Positions 15,042 to 25,260 of a stretch of DNA of 55,890 nucleotides are shown here, piece after piece. The number at the start of each line of letters is the position of its first letter. Position 1 is the stretch's first letter. Location: assembly GCA_045542335.1 (NCBI GenBank), contig JAZQKV010000125.1:1-55890 (forward strand), given 5' to 3'. The notes under the pieces were generated by a model that was given only the letters and a program-made list of their open reading frames with translations, was not told the origin of the DNA and made no database searches. A program made the position numbers and the translations under genes. This DNA is from CAKSUT01 sp045542335 (GTDB lineage Bacteria > Bacillota > Clostridia > Oscillospirales > CAG-382).

Positions 15042-16001
15042 TCACGCCTTAAAAACAACGCTTATTAAAAACATTATACCCGGCACTGTGAAAATAGAAA
15101 GAAAAGTTGAAAGTCCGACACATTTTGCTGCACTGTCCTTGTCCTTGTCATAAATGTCAGCGAAAATGGCGGTGTTGCTTGCACCGGGCATTGCCGTCAT
15201 GGTTACGGCAAGATAGGTGTAAAGCATGGGAAGATTTATAAGCTTGCATACAAAAACCGTAATAACCGGCAGAGCAATCAGCTTTATAAAGCTGTAATAC
15301 CAAAGGCTGATGTCCTTGAAAAGACTCTTGAAATCAATCTGTGAAAGAAGGCTTCCGGTTATGAACATGGAAAGAGGGAAAGTCATATCGCCGACCATTT
15401 TGAAGGAATCATAGGCAATGCTTCCCTCCATGAAAGTTATGGGCGAAAGGAAAAGGATAAAACCAAGAATTGTTCCGATAATACCGGGATTGAGAAACAC
15501 CTTTTTAACAAGCTCCTTCGGAGCAAGGCTCTTTCCGTCGTTCATAAGGAACACGCCAAAGGTCCAGCAATATGCATTAAAGAAAAGCGTAAAAAATGCT
15601 CCGTAAAAAAGGCCGTTCGGGTCACCCATGGAACCGAAAAGTGCCATGAGAACAGGATAACCGAGAAATCCGCAGTTGGCATAAATAGTACCAAACTGAA
15701 GTGTCTTTCTCTTGGCAACATTTTTCATGGGAGCGTAAAGTATGTAAGACAAACCCGTAAGGATAAGATGAATTATAACCGACATACCCAAAACAGTAAG
15801 TCCCGTTTTAAGAAGCTCCGGCGTGTATTCCTTTTGAAACGCATAAATGCACAAAAGCGGATTTGTTATGTTAACAAGAAGTGCGGAAAGCGCAGTCGTG
15901 GATTCGGCATTGAGAAAACTCCTTTTTCTCGCATAAAATCCGCACACCATTACAAAAAACAAAACTATAACCTTTGCGGTCACAGCGGCAGTATCAAACA
16001 T
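15042..16001 (-). CDS. AEC-family transporter (auxin efflux carrier-like permease)
   Basis: The 319-residue membrane protein has about ten hydrophobic helices with the AEC arrangement of two five-helix halves. The N-terminal part includes a GFYARKRSFL segment and the conserved LLVNITNPLL; the C-terminal half has MPGASNTAIFADIYDKD, typical of the family. AEC proteins move organic anions such as malate or malonate; the substrate here is unknown. It lies 99 nt downstream of galE on the same strand and may share its transcript. Confidence 0.85.
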   Translation of the reverse strand: MFDTAAVTAKVIVLFFVMVCGFYARKRSFLNAESTTALSALLVNITNPLLCIYAFQKEYTPELLKTGLTVLGMSVIIHLILTGLSYILYAPMKNVAKRKTLQFGTIYANCGFLGYPVLMALFGSMGDPNGLFYGAFFTLFFNAYCWTFGVFLMNDGKSLAPKELVKKVFLNPGIIGTILGFILFLSPITFMEGSIAYDSFKMVGDMTFPLSMFITGSLLSQIDFKSLFKDISLWYYSFIKLIALPVITVFVCKLINLPMLYTYLAVTMTAMPGASNTAIFADIYDKDKDSAAKCVGLSTFLSIFTVPGIMFLISVVFKA

Positions 16002-16100
16002 GATAAAAACCTTCTTTCAAGCCCTAAAAACCGTGATTTAACCCTCGATTACTTTTTCCATAAAACACGGGCGGCTTTTGCACCGCCCGAAATTTTCAGA

Positions 16101-17096
16101 TTAGCCCTCAATAGATTTCTTGGTGAAATTCCAAGAGGTTCTGCACATATCTTCGATATTATACTTTGCCACCCAGCCAAGCTGTTCTCTTGACTTTGTG
16201 GGGTCAGCATAGTTCTCTGCAACGTCACCGGGACGTCTTTCCTTGATAACATAAGGAACATCAACGCCATTCACCTTGATAAATGCCTTAACAATATCAA
16301 GAACGCTGTAGCCTGTACCTGTTCCGAGGTTAAATACGCTGTATCCGCCAAGCTTTTCAATAGCTTTGATGTGACCGATTGCAAGGTCAACAACGTGGAT
16401 ATAGTCACGAACACCTGTGCCGTCGTGTGTGGGGTAATCGTCACCGAACACATTGAGAACGGGAAGCTGCTTTGATGCTACCTTCGTGATGTAAGGCATG
16501 AGGTTGTTGGGAATACCGTTGGGATCCTCACCGATAAGACCACTTTCATGTGCACCGATGGGGTTAAAGTAACGAAGCACTGTGATGTTCCATTCGTTGT
16601 CAGAGTTGTAAACATCCTTGAGAATACCCTCAATCATAAGCTTTGTGCTTCCGTAAGGATTAGTTGTGGAAAGAGGGAAATCTTCTTTGAGGGGAACTGT
16701 TTCAGGAACGCCGTAAACTGTCGCAGAAGACGAGAATACAATATTCTTACAACCGTGAGCAGCCATTGATTCGCAGAGAGTAACCGTACCTGCGATGTTG
16801 TTGCGGTAATAGAGCAGGGGAAGTGCGCAAGATTCGCCAACAGCCTTAAGACCTGCAAAATGGATAACGGCATAGATGTCGTTTTCTTCAAAAATTTTGT
16901 CCATTGCCTCTCTGTCAAGAATGTCTGCCTTGTAGAATTTGCAGTCCTTGCCGGTGATTGCCTTGATTTTGTCAAGAACCTCAATCTTTGAATTGCAAAG
17001 ATTGTCTGCAATAACAACGTCATAGCCGCTGTTGAGAAGTTCAACGCAGGTATGAGATCCGATATAACCTGTGCCGCCTGTTACGAGAATTGTCAT
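16101..17096 (-). CDS. galE: UDP-glucose 4-epimerase
   Basis: GalE interconverts UDP-glucose and UDP-galactose with bound NAD. The 331-residue protein carries the Rossmann signature TGGTGYIGSHT (residues 6-16), the catalytic FSSSATVYG segment and YGSTK (Tyr148, Lys152), plus RYFNPIGAH and VRDYIHVVDLA, all typical of GalE. It links to Leloir galactose use and to surface polysaccharides. Two alpha-galactosidase-like genes at 45.7-49.8 kb could supply galactose, though this is only a thematic link. It follows dnaX after 149 nt. Confidence 0.95.
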   Translation of the reverse strand: MTILVTGGTGYIGSHTCVELLNSGYDVVIADNLCNSKIEVLDKIKAITGKDCKFYKADILDREAMDKIFEENDIYAVIHFAGLKAVGESCALPLLYYRNNIAGTVTLCESMAAHGCKNIVFSSSATVYGVPETVPLKEDFPLSTTNPYGSTKLMIEGILKDVYNSDNEWNITVLRYFNPIGAHESGLIGEDPNGIPNNLMPYITKVASKQLPVLNVFGDDYPTHDGTGVRDYIHVVDLAIGHIKAIEKLGGYSVFNLGTGTGYSVLDIVKAFIKVNGVDVPYVIKERRPGDVAENYADPTKSREQLGWVAKYNIEDMCRTSWNFTKKSIEG

Positions 17097-17245
17097 TTGA
17101 ATTACTTCCTTTCCATATCAAAACATTTTAACCGCCTGCGCCCCATGTCAGACAAAAAAGCGCAAACTTATATCAATACCATTATAGATTGACTTTTTAA
17201 ACTTTTCTACCTATTTCTATATATTTTCAGCCATTTTGCAGAAAC

Positions 17246-19177
17246 TCACAAGCTCCACGGAGAAGCCGCCGCCGAAGCACCCGTTGCCGCAATAAATCTG
17301 ACCCTCGCTTCATAACCCAAAACTTTTTCAATAGCCTCTGTTATCTCGCCTTTCTTTTTTTCACTTGACGAAATAAAAGTGTAAGCAAAGCCTGCAAGCT
17401 CAACCGTCACATCCGAATTATTCTCACCGGAATAATACGCCTTTGCATTGTTGAGAAAAGAAATATACATTTTATCCTTTTCCTGCAAAAGCCCCACAAC
17501 CTCGTTAAAGTTTGTAACAGGTTTTTTCGTACCTGCCGCACCGTTTCCCGAAGCATTGTGAGAAACCTTTTGCGAAGCTTCCGATGCATCTTCAAGGTTT
17601 TCCACAGGATTTTCTGCTTTTTCCACAACATTATCCACAAATCCCGTTCCAACCTTTTGTGCCCCGATATTTTCCTCATTTTCAAGAGGCTTTGGAACAT
17701 CAAAGGGAACATCGTCATAAGGACTATATTCCTTTTTCGTCACATTATCGGTTGCCGCAGATGACGCTTTTACGTTATCCTTAGCATTTTCAATCCTGTC
17801 GGCTGACTCTGTGCCAATATCAAAAGGCACGTCAAACGGTGCTTGTTCCTCCGGTGGAATATCGCTTTCCGAAAAGCCGTAGTCAACATCAACCTCCGGC
17901 TTTACAGCTTTGTTTTCCACAGGTTTTTCTGGTTTTTGCCCGGAGTTTTCCACAGGCATTGAACCTGAATTTGAAGCATCTGTGCAAACAACAGTGCCGT
18001 TTTTCAAAGCTCTTTCAATTTTTAAAAGCCTTTCTTCAAGAGTCGAAACCTTTGAGGAGATGTTTTCCGGAATATCCGCAACAGCAATTCCGCACAGCTT
18101 AAACAGCGCAGTTTCAAAAACCGTTCTTCTGCTGAAAGAGCCTCGTGTAAGCCTTTGCATAGTTTCTTCAAGCGTTTCTGTGCAGAAAATAAGTCTGTCC
18201 GTTGTGAACATTTCGGCGTATTTTGAAAGTTCAGATGCATTCGCCGCCGATTCTTTGAGAAAATCATGAGCCTCTGCATCCGAAACAAACTTTATCATGA
18301 GCATATCTCTGAAAATTTCGCCACACTCCGAGCAAAGAACACTCAAATCCTTGCCGCTGTCATAAATGCGCCACACAATTTCCAAAGCCTTTGTTATATT
18401 CTTTTCGGCAATTGCACCGATTGTGTCAAGAACCGCATCCTTGCCCATAACACCAAGAGTTTCTGCGGCACTCTTTTCATCAATTATTTTCTCGCTGTCC
18501 TTTCCGACAAACATTTCAAGTGCCGAAAGTGCATCACGCATAGCTCCCGTCGCAAGACGTGAAATAAGGCGTAAAGCCTCGTCCGTTATGTTTATGCCCT
18601 CTGTTTCGGCAATAAATTTAACTCTGCCAAAAATCTTTTCGGGTGTTATTCTGTGAAAATCAAACCTCTTACATCTCGAAAGAATTGTAACGGGAATTTT
18701 GTTGAGTTCCGTCGTCGCAAGAATGAAAACAACGTGTTCAGGCGGTTCTTCAAGAGTTTTAAGAAGAGCATTGAATGCGCTCGACGAAAGCATATGAACC
18801 TCGTCGATGATATACACTTTCTTTTTCATCTCTGTGGGAGGATACAAAACCTCCTCACGAAGCTTTCTTATCTCATCAACACCGTTGTTTGAAGCCGCGT
18901 CCATTTCAACAATATCAAAAGAAGTCTCCGAAAGTCTGCACGCCTCACACTCACCGCAAGGATCACCATTCACCGTATTCTCACAGTTTATGGCTCTGGC
19001 AAATATTTTGGCGCACGTCGTTTTTCCCGTACCTCTTGAACCACAAAACAAATATGCGTGGGACACATTGCCGCTTAAAACCTCGCCGCTGAGCACCTCT
19101 GTTATGTGCTCCTGTCCGACCACGTCTGCAAAGCTTTTCGGTCGCCATTTTCTGTATAATGCGATGTAACTGTTCAT
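17246..19177 (-). CDS. dnaX: DNA polymerase III subunits gamma/tau
   Basis: DnaX is the clamp-loader ATPase of the replisome. The 643-residue product starts MNSYIALYRKWRPKSFADVVGQ and has Walker A GSRGTGKTT (residues 46-54), the zinc module with cysteines at about 65, 74, 77 and 80, Walker B IIDEVHMLS and the sensor ATTELNKIP. A long acidic, Pro/Asp-rich linker (about 400-560) precedes a C-terminal tau domain ending near GYEARVRFI. I see no obvious frameshift signal for a separate gamma form. In many Firmicutes ybaB and recR follow dnaX; here galE follows instead. Confidence 0.96.
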   Translation of the reverse strand: MNSYIALYRKWRPKSFADVVGQEHITEVLSGEVLSGNVSHAYLFCGSRGTGKTTCAKIFARAINCENTVNGDPCGECEACRLSETSFDIVEMDAASNNGVDEIRKLREEVLYPPTEMKKKVYIIDEVHMLSSSAFNALLKTLEEPPEHVVFILATTELNKIPVTILSRCKRFDFHRITPEKIFGRVKFIAETEGINITDEALRLISRLATGAMRDALSALEMFVGKDSEKIIDEKSAAETLGVMGKDAVLDTIGAIAEKNITKALEIVWRIYDSGKDLSVLCSECGEIFRDMLMIKFVSDAEAHDFLKESAANASELSKYAEMFTTDRLIFCTETLEETMQRLTRGSFSRRTVFETALFKLCGIAVADIPENISSKVSTLEERLLKIERALKNGTVVCTDASNSGSMPVENSGQKPEKPVENKAVKPEVDVDYGFSESDIPPEEQAPFDVPFDIGTESADRIENAKDNVKASSAATDNVTKKEYSPYDDVPFDVPKPLENEENIGAQKVGTGFVDNVVEKAENPVENLEDASEASQKVSHNASGNGAAGTKKPVTNFNEVVGLLQEKDKMYISFLNNAKAYYSGENNSDVTVELAGFAYTFISSSEKKKGEITEAIEKVLGYEARVRFIAATGASAAASPWSL

Positions 19178-19233
19178 CTTTACTCCTTAATGCGAAAACA
19201 CCGTTTTTGTATTTTCATCAATCACACTTTCAT

Positions 19234-20283
19234 TTATCTCTCAACAAACCTTGCGCCGATTATCAAATCGCCGGAAAAATCGCCATTTTCAATGGGAGAA
19301 ATAACTTTAAGAAGTGCAAAAAAAGCCGCCCTGCCAAGACTCTGTGCCGGCTCAACCGAACTTATGGCAGGCATAAACGGCATAAACTTCTGAATATTGT
19401 CAAAGCCCACAACCACAACACTCTGCGGCACTTTCACGCCCTTTTCCAAAAGACACCTTATTGCCTCAAAGGCATAAATATCCGAAAATGCAACCACCGC
19501 ATCAAAGGGACATTCGCCATTTTTAAATAATCCGTCAATGCAATGCCCAATTTTTGTTTCATGCTCGGCTCTGCAAACAAGCAAACTGTCAAAGGGCAAA
19601 CCGCCCTCGCAAAGTGCCGATGCATAACCGTCACGGCGTTCAACCTCACTGGAAATACATTCGCTTGCGCCAAGATAAAGTATTTTCTTTTTTCCCTTAG
19701 AAATCAGAAAGGAAGTTGCAAGAAATCCGCCCATTCTGTCATCCATAACAACTGACGGACTTTGACCGTCGCGCCGTCCCACAAGAAGATAGGGAATACC
19801 CAGCTGTTTGAGATAATCGATGTTGCTCTTATCCTTTTGTGTCGGACATATTATAATGCCGTCAACACGTTTTGCAACAGCTGTCTTTATAGCGGAAAGC
19901 TCTTTTTCGGGATTTTCGTCTGTGTTGAGAACAATTGTGCAATAGCCGTTTTCCGCCGCCGCTTCATCGAGCTCTTTAACAAGTATTGCAAAATGAGGGT
20001 TTGAAATGTCCCCTATAATAACAGCAACCGTCTTTGTAACTCCTGTACGCAGACTTCCGGCCATAGAGTCGCCAATATAGCCAAGCTCCTCGGCAGCTTT
20101 TTTAATTATTTCCTTTGCCGATTCGGAAATATCCTGTTTGTCATGCAAGGCGTGGGAAACTGTGTTGACAGTATATCCTGTTTTCAAGGCAATATCTTTC
20201 ATTGTCACACGCCTTTTTTTTGCAGCTGCCACAAAATCCTTTTCCAACAAATGCGCACCCTTTTCAGTTGTCTTTTTCTTCAT
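19234..20283 (-). CDS. LacI-family transcriptional regulator
   Basis: The 349-residue protein has a LacI helix-turn-helix near its N-terminus (VTMKDIALKTGYTVNTVSHAL, residues about 25-45), preceded by a basic extension of some 20 residues, and a periplasmic-binding-like sensor domain starting TKTVAVIIGDISNPHF and containing VDGIIICPTQ and VVVVGFDNIQ. Its sugar ligand and target operon cannot be read here. It starts 9 nt after gerW ends, in the same strand series, and precedes dnaX by 56 nt. This is an odd place for a sugar regulator, with no sugar operon adjacent. Confidence 0.9.
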   Translation of the reverse strand: MKKKTTEKGAHLLEKDFVAAAKKRRVTMKDIALKTGYTVNTVSHALHDKQDISESAKEIIKKAAEELGYIGDSMAGSLRTGVTKTVAVIIGDISNPHFAILVKELDEAAAENGYCTIVLNTDENPEKELSAIKTAVAKRVDGIIICPTQKDKSNIDYLKQLGIPYLLVGRRDGQSPSVVMDDRMGGFLATSFLISKGKKKILYLGASECISSEVERRDGYASALCEGGLPFDSLLVCRAEHETKIGHCIDGLFKNGECPFDAVVAFSDIYAFEAIRCLLEKGVKVPQSVVVVGFDNIQKFMPFMPAISSVEPAQSLGRAAFFALLKVISPIENGDFSGDLIIGARFVER

Positions 20284-20292
20284 GGTTTAAGC

Positions 20293-20766
20293 TTAAACAC
20301 CTGTTTCGTCGGAAGATTGCGCCGCTTCCTTTTCCGCCTGCTTCTTCTTTTTTGCGGAAGAAATCATGTCAGAAATCTTTGCAATATAGTCCGGAGCTTT
20401 ATCAACAAGACCGTCAATTGTCGCAAGGGCATCCGAAACCTTTCCGCCTGCAAAGCCGGAATTTTCGCCGATATTAAGGAATTTAACATCGCCCTCTTTG
20501 CCGATAACAAGAAATCCAACCGGAACAACTGAAACACCGCTTCCGCCGCCACCGCCGAAATTCTTGAGTGTCTGTGCCTTCTCGGTCTTTTTTCCACCAA
20601 AATCCGAGCCGCCCGACGCAATTCCGACAGACACCTTTGACACAGGAATTATAACCGTTGTGTCAAGCACATTTATCGGCTCTCCGATAACAGTGTTTGT
20701 GTCCGCCATTTTCTTGATACTTTCAAGAGAAGAACGTATAATATCACTTATTGGAGTTTCTGCCAT
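20293..20766 (-). CDS. ytfJ: GerW/YtfJ-family sporulation protein
   Basis: GerW (YtfJ) family proteins are associated with spores and, in Bacillus, affect germination. The 157-residue product has the family start ISDIIRSSLESIKKMADTNTVIG, the central GGSDF segment, the glycine-rich GGGGGSGVSVVPVGFLVI block and a coiled, charged C-terminus. The DUF2953 gene directly upstream is its usual partner. AGGTGT precedes the ATG. It is part of a leftward series with DUF2953 and the LacI regulator. Confidence 0.9.
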   Translation of the reverse strand: MAETPISDIIRSSLESIKKMADTNTVIGEPINVLDTTVIIPVSKVSVGIASGGSDFGGKKTEKAQTLKNFGGGGGSGVSVVPVGFLVIGKEGDVKFLNIGENSGFAGGKVSDALATIDGLVDKAPDYIAKISDMISSAKKKKQAEKEAAQSSDETGV

Positions 20767-20823
20767 GATAACACCTCCGAAAAAATTATCTCTCTTATCT
20801 CTTACACATTTTTAAACTATTTC

Positions 20824-21606
20824 TCACATACCCATCCATTTAAACAATGCCGCAAGGGCAATGTGAGCAAGCTGCCATACATAAAATGAAAGCTCCACCG
20901 AAACATCTGCAAAAATCTCCTCGCCAAGGAAATCCGCACGAATGTCAATGGCATCCTTTCCCGAAACTTTCACCCTTTTGAAATTATCAATAAAGGCAAA
21001 AAATCCCGTAAGAGCCGCACAGACAACGCCATAAACCTCTGCGGTTTTTGCCGCATCGCCTGTTGCAACACAAACATGAAGCTTTCTTATCTTTATTCCC
21101 AGATATCCCCACACATTTTTTACAACACCATAAACAAACTCTGCCATAAACTTTATCTTTTCAAGCTTGTCCTCAGGTATGCCCGGAATCTCGGGAATAT
21201 CCGGTATATCTGCAATATCGGGAATCTCATCATCTTCGCCCCCGACATTACTTTTTTTCTCATTTATGGTAATCTGCTTGTTTTTATTGCTGTTTTGCAT
21301 TGCATTGGTTTTCTTTGCATCATTTTGCTCTGCTTTCAAATCAGGCAAAGGTTTTTTTTCGTCTTCTTTCTTTTTTTGTGTCTCACCCGTTTTTGATGAG
21401 TCTTCAATTTCTGACTTTTTTCCTTTGCTTCTTCCGGTAAAAAAGCTCACAATTCTGATAACATCAAATCTCATCCAAAGAACTCTCAGGTAAACCCCTG
21501 TTTTTTGCCCGAAGCAAAGTTCAATGCGAAGATGAAACAATAGTATCAATATAAGCAAAACCGCAATTGCCGCAAGCGCCCAAAGTATAATCTTTAAAGC
21601 AAGCAT
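20824..21606 (-). CDS. DUF2953 domain protein (YtfI-like)
   Basis: The 260-residue protein has an N-terminal membrane helix (residues about 5-26), a short domain with RIELCFGQKTGVYLRVLW, a long charged low-complexity insert rich in Lys/Glu with repeated xIPxIP units (IPDIADIPDIPEIPGIPED split across residues about 132-150), and a conserved C-terminal part with KIRKLHVCVATGDAAKTAEVYG matching DUF2953. It precedes gerW, as in other spore formers, so a role in spore or germination biology is inferred. The insert is longer than in Bacillus YtfI. Confidence 0.78.
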   Translation of the reverse strand: MLALKIILWALAAIAVLLILILLFHLRIELCFGQKTGVYLRVLWMRFDVIRIVSFFTGRSKGKKSEIEDSSKTGETQKKKEDEKKPLPDLKAEQNDAKKTNAMQNSNKNKQITINEKKSNVGGEDDEIPDIADIPDIPEIPGIPEDKLEKIKFMAEFVYGVVKNVWGYLGIKIRKLHVCVATGDAAKTAEVYGVVCAALTGFFAFIDNFKRVKVSGKDAIDIRADFLGEEIFADVSVELSFYVWQLAHIALAALFKWMGM

Positions 21607-21646
21607 CTCTGTGCTCCTTTACATTTTCTGTGCTCCTTTTACCGTC

Positions 21647-22393
21647 TTACGGAACATAATACCCAACGGAACGCATATTTAAAATATACTTTGGATTTGA
21701 AGAATCGTCTTCAATTTTTGTGCGAAGTCTGCGGACAGTCACGTCAACTGTTCTTAAATCATAAAACTCGCTAAAGCCCCAAACCTGTTCAAGAAGCTTT
21801 TCCTGCGGAAACTTTCTTCCTCTGTTTTTTGCAAGGAACAAAAGCAGGTCGTATTCCTTTTTGGTGAGGGAAAGCTCACTTCCGTTTTTCTTAACCGTGA
21901 AAGAATTGGGGTCAATTTCAAGATTTCCGACAGTTATAACAGGCTCATTTGAAGCTTCAACAACCGTCGCATTTCCGCCGCCTTTTTCCGCATCACTTTC
22001 CGAAACGCTTTTAAGCTCGCCGGAATATCTGCGAATATTCGCCTTGATTCTGGAATAAAGCTCCTTTAAGCTGAAAGGCTTTGTCATGTAATCGTCCGCA
22101 CCAAGCTCAAGTCCCATAACCTTGTCAGACTCCTCTTCACGGGCAGTCAGCATAATTATGGGAGTTTCAAGCCGCTGTCTCACCCTGCGGCAAATTTCAA
22201 ACCCATCAACAACCGGCAACATAACGTCAAGCAAAATAAGGTCAAACATTCCCGTCAAAGCCTTATTTAAACCTGTTTCGCCATCATTTGCAACGCTCAC
22301 GTCATATCCTTGCTTTAACAAATTATAAGAGAGGATCTCGGAAATATCCTTTTCATCCTCAACAATCAAAATTTTTTTAGCCTTTTGTTCCAT
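21647..22393 (-). CDS. OmpR/PhoB-family response regulator, WalR-like
   Basis: The 248-residue protein has a receiver domain (IVEDEKDISE acidic pair, phospho-acceptor in LILLDVMLP at about residue 56, Thr in MLTARE, Lys in DDYMTKPFSL) and a C-terminal winged helix with RTVDVTVRRLRTKIED and VGYYVP. The winged-helix recognition sequence resembles WalR/PhoP-type regulators. A linker of about 30 residues rich in Glu/Ser separates the domains. AAGGATG precedes the ATG. No histidine kinase gene lies beside it, so it is an orphan in this window and its signal is unknown. Confidence 0.9.
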   Translation of the reverse strand: MEQKAKKILIVEDEKDISEILSYNLLKQGYDVSVANDGETGLNKALTGMFDLILLDVMLPVVDGFEICRRVRQRLETPIIMLTAREEESDKVMGLELGADDYMTKPFSLKELYSRIKANIRRYSGELKSVSESDAEKGGGNATVVEASNEPVITVGNLEIDPNSFTVKKNGSELSLTKKEYDLLLFLAKNRGRKFPQEKLLEQVWGFSEFYDLRTVDVTVRRLRTKIEDDSSNPKYILNMRSVGYYVP

Positions 22394-22644
22394 ATTTCAT
22401 CCTTTCCAAGCTTTATAAATGGCAAAACAATTTATCCCCCATTCATATATCCAAAAACAGGAAATCCACTTTAAAGCTTTAATTACGGTTTAGAATGTTT
22501 ATGGGAATACTTTTAAATTCTTTTATAATCAAAAACTTTTGCAACAGGTGGCAGACTTTTCACCAGTTAAGGTTTTTGTTCTGCCGCCCGTTATATAATC
22601 TTGTTTAATTTATTTGCATCATTCGTGCAATATCACGTTCGAAA

Positions 22645-25260
22645 TTACAACGATTTTTCTGCCTCTGCAAATGCCTCTGCAAGCTTTGACTTGTCCTTAC
22701 CGCCGGCAAATGCACTGTCTGGACGACCACCGCCGCCGCCGCCACAAATTGTAGCCGCAATTTTAACAAGCTTTCCTGCATTTGCGCCATTCTTAACCGC
22801 ATTCTTTCCGCAAACTGCGCAAATACCAAGCTTTCCGTCTGCTTCGGAAGCAAGAATTGCAACAATGTCATCGTCCTTATCCTTAAGAACGTCACCTGCA
22901 CTTCTGAGGTCGTTTGCACCAAGACCCTCAAGCTCTGCAGCAACAAATGTGAAAGCTCCAACTTTCTTTGCGCCACTCATAATGTCTGCTGTCTTTGACT
23001 TTGCAATCTGTGCGTTAAGCTCGTCAATCTTTGCTTTAAGTGCCTTGATTTCTTCGCTCTGTGCCTCTGCCTTTGCGGCAACATCGCGGATATTCTGAAT
23101 TTTGAGTGCCTTTGCAACATCGGCAATTGTCTTGTTCTGTTCTGAAATAAATCCGAGAACGTTTTCACCCGTTACTGCTTCAATTCTTCTGACACCTGCC
23201 GCAACCGAGCTTTCACCCATAATCTTGAAAAGTCCAGCTTTCGCTGTGTTTGAAAGGTGAGTACCTCCGCAAAGCTCAACCGAGCGTTCACCCATCTTAA
23301 CAACTCTTACAACGTTTCCGTATTTTTCTCCGAAAAGTGCCATTGCACCCATCTTCTTTGCACTTTCGGGATCTGTTTCAATTGTTTCAACCTCATCGCC
23401 CTCGAGCATCCACTTGTTCACAAGGGTTTCAACCTCTGCAATCTGCTCAGATGTCATAGGTTCAAAGTGGTTAAAGTCAAATCTTGCCTTTTCAGCATCA
23501 ACATAAGAGCCTGCCTGTTCAACGTGGTCGCCAAGCACCTTTCTGAGAGCCGCCTGAAGAAGATGCACAGATGAATGATTTCTTCTTATTGCTTCTCTCT
23601 TTTCAACGTCAATCTTAGCCGTAACCGTGTCGCCGACCTTGATGTTTCCGCCGTTCATTTCACAAATGTGCATATAAACGCCGTCAGATTTCTTTGTATC
23701 AACAACGCTTACGCTCACACCGCCAACTTCGAGAACACCTGTATCTCCAACCTGACCGCCGCCCTCTCCATAGAACACAGTCTTGTCAAGAACAACCGTA
23801 AATTCTCCATCGGAAACATTTTCTGTGAGCTCTCCGTCTGCAATAATTGCAAGCACCTTTCCGCAACATTCATTCTCTGTGTAACCTGCAAATTCTGTCT
23901 TTGCAATGTCACCAAGGAGATCTGCATCGCTCTTGCTCCAGCCACCGCCTGCTTTTCTGTTTTCACGGGCAGTAACTTTCTGATTGTTCATCAGCTCGCG
24001 GAACTTTTCTTCGTCTGCCGTCATGCCCTTTTCGGCAAGAATTTCCTTTGTAAGGTCAACAGGGAAGCCATAGGTGTCATGAAGCTTGAACACTTCCTCG
24101 CCGCAAAGAACTGTTTCTCCCTTTGCCTCAAGAGAAGCAATTTGTTCTGAAAGGAGAGCAAGACCTGTGTCAATTGTTGCATTAAAACGTTCTTCCTCAA
24201 CGGAAATAACCTTTTTAATGTAGTCAGCTTTTTCACGGAGCTCGGGATAAGCGTTTTCGTTTTCGCCGATAACAACCTCGCAAAGCTTGTCAAGGAAAGC
24301 GCCCTTGATTCCGAGGAGTCTGCCATTTCTTGCAGCTCTTCTGAGAAGTCTGCGGAGAACATAGCCTCTGCCTTCATTTGAAGGACGAACACCGTCGCAA
24401 ATCATGAATGTTGTACCTCTGATGTGGTCGGTAACAATTCTTATTGAAACGTCATCCTTATAATTTTCGCCATACTTCTTGCCCGCATATTCACAAACAG
24501 TATCAAGAATTTTTCTTACTGTGTCAACCTCAAAGAGGTTTTCAACACCCTGCATAACACAGGCAAGTCTTTCAAGACCCATACCTGTGTCAATATTCTT
24601 CTGAACAAGCTCTGTATAATTTCCCTTGCCGTCGTTGTCAAACTGCGAGAAAACGTTGTTCCAGATTTCCATGTATCTGTCACATTCGCAACCCGGCTTA
24701 CAGTCAGGGCTTCCGCAGCCGTGTTCAATTCCCCTGTCAAAATAAATTTCAGAACAAGGACCGCAAGGACCGCTTCCATGCTCCCAGAAGTTGTCTGCTT
24801 TGCCAAGCTTTACAATTCTCTCTTCGGGAACGCCAATTTTGTCTCTCCACAGAGCATAAGCCTCATCATCCTGCTCGTAAACAGAGGGCCAGAGAAGCTC
24901 TTCAGGAATTTCAAGAGTCTTTGTGAGAAATTCCCATGCCCACGGAATAGCTTCATTCTTGAAATAGTCACCAAAAGAGAAGTTTCCGAGCATTTCAAAA
25001 TAAGTACCATGGCGTGCAGTTTTACCAACGTTTTCAAGGTCAGGTGTACGGATACACTTCTGACAAGTAGTAACTCTGCGTCTGGGAGGCTCTTTTGTAC
25101 CCTGGAAATAAGGCTTCATAGGAGCCATACCGGAGTTTATGAGAAGAAGCGAATTGTCATTGATCGGAATAAGAGGAAAGCTCGGAAGACGGAGATGATC
25201 CTTGCTTTCAAAGAACGAAAGATATTTTTCTCTTAATTCATTAAGTCCTGTCCATTTCAT
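22645..25260 (-). CDS. alaS: Alanyl-tRNA synthetase
   Basis: AlaRS charges tRNA-Ala and edits Ser/Gly mischarging. The 871-residue protein starts with MKWTGLNELREKYLSFFES, includes motif-2 text FQGTKEPPRRRVTTCQKC, the editing-site pair HSSVH and CGGTH, and the C-terminal Gly-rich domain GGGGGRPDSAFAGG. Length is normal. The gap upstream to gyrB is only 94 nt with no room for a T-box leader. It takes the place where gyrA often follows gyrB in Firmicutes. Confidence 0.97.
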   Translation of the reverse strand: MKWTGLNELREKYLSFFESKDHLRLPSFPLIPINDNSLLLINSGMAPMKPYFQGTKEPPRRRVTTCQKCIRTPDLENVGKTARHGTYFEMLGNFSFGDYFKNEAIPWAWEFLTKTLEIPEELLWPSVYEQDDEAYALWRDKIGVPEERIVKLGKADNFWEHGSGPCGPCSEIYFDRGIEHGCGSPDCKPGCECDRYMEIWNNVFSQFDNDGKGNYTELVQKNIDTGMGLERLACVMQGVENLFEVDTVRKILDTVCEYAGKKYGENYKDDVSIRIVTDHIRGTTFMICDGVRPSNEGRGYVLRRLLRRAARNGRLLGIKGAFLDKLCEVVIGENENAYPELREKADYIKKVISVEEERFNATIDTGLALLSEQIASLEAKGETVLCGEEVFKLHDTYGFPVDLTKEILAEKGMTADEEKFRELMNNQKVTARENRKAGGGWSKSDADLLGDIAKTEFAGYTENECCGKVLAIIADGELTENVSDGEFTVVLDKTVFYGEGGGQVGDTGVLEVGGVSVSVVDTKKSDGVYMHICEMNGGNIKVGDTVTAKIDVEKREAIRRNHSSVHLLQAALRKVLGDHVEQAGSYVDAEKARFDFNHFEPMTSEQIAEVETLVNKWMLEGDEVETIETDPESAKKMGAMALFGEKYGNVVRVVKMGERSVELCGGTHLSNTAKAGLFKIMGESSVAAGVRRIEAVTGENVLGFISEQNKTIADVAKALKIQNIRDVAAKAEAQSEEIKALKAKIDELNAQIAKSKTADIMSGAKKVGAFTFVAAELEGLGANDLRSAGDVLKDKDDDIVAILASEADGKLGICAVCGKNAVKNGANAGKLVKIAATICGGGGGGRPDSAFAGGKDKSKLAEAFAEAEKSL

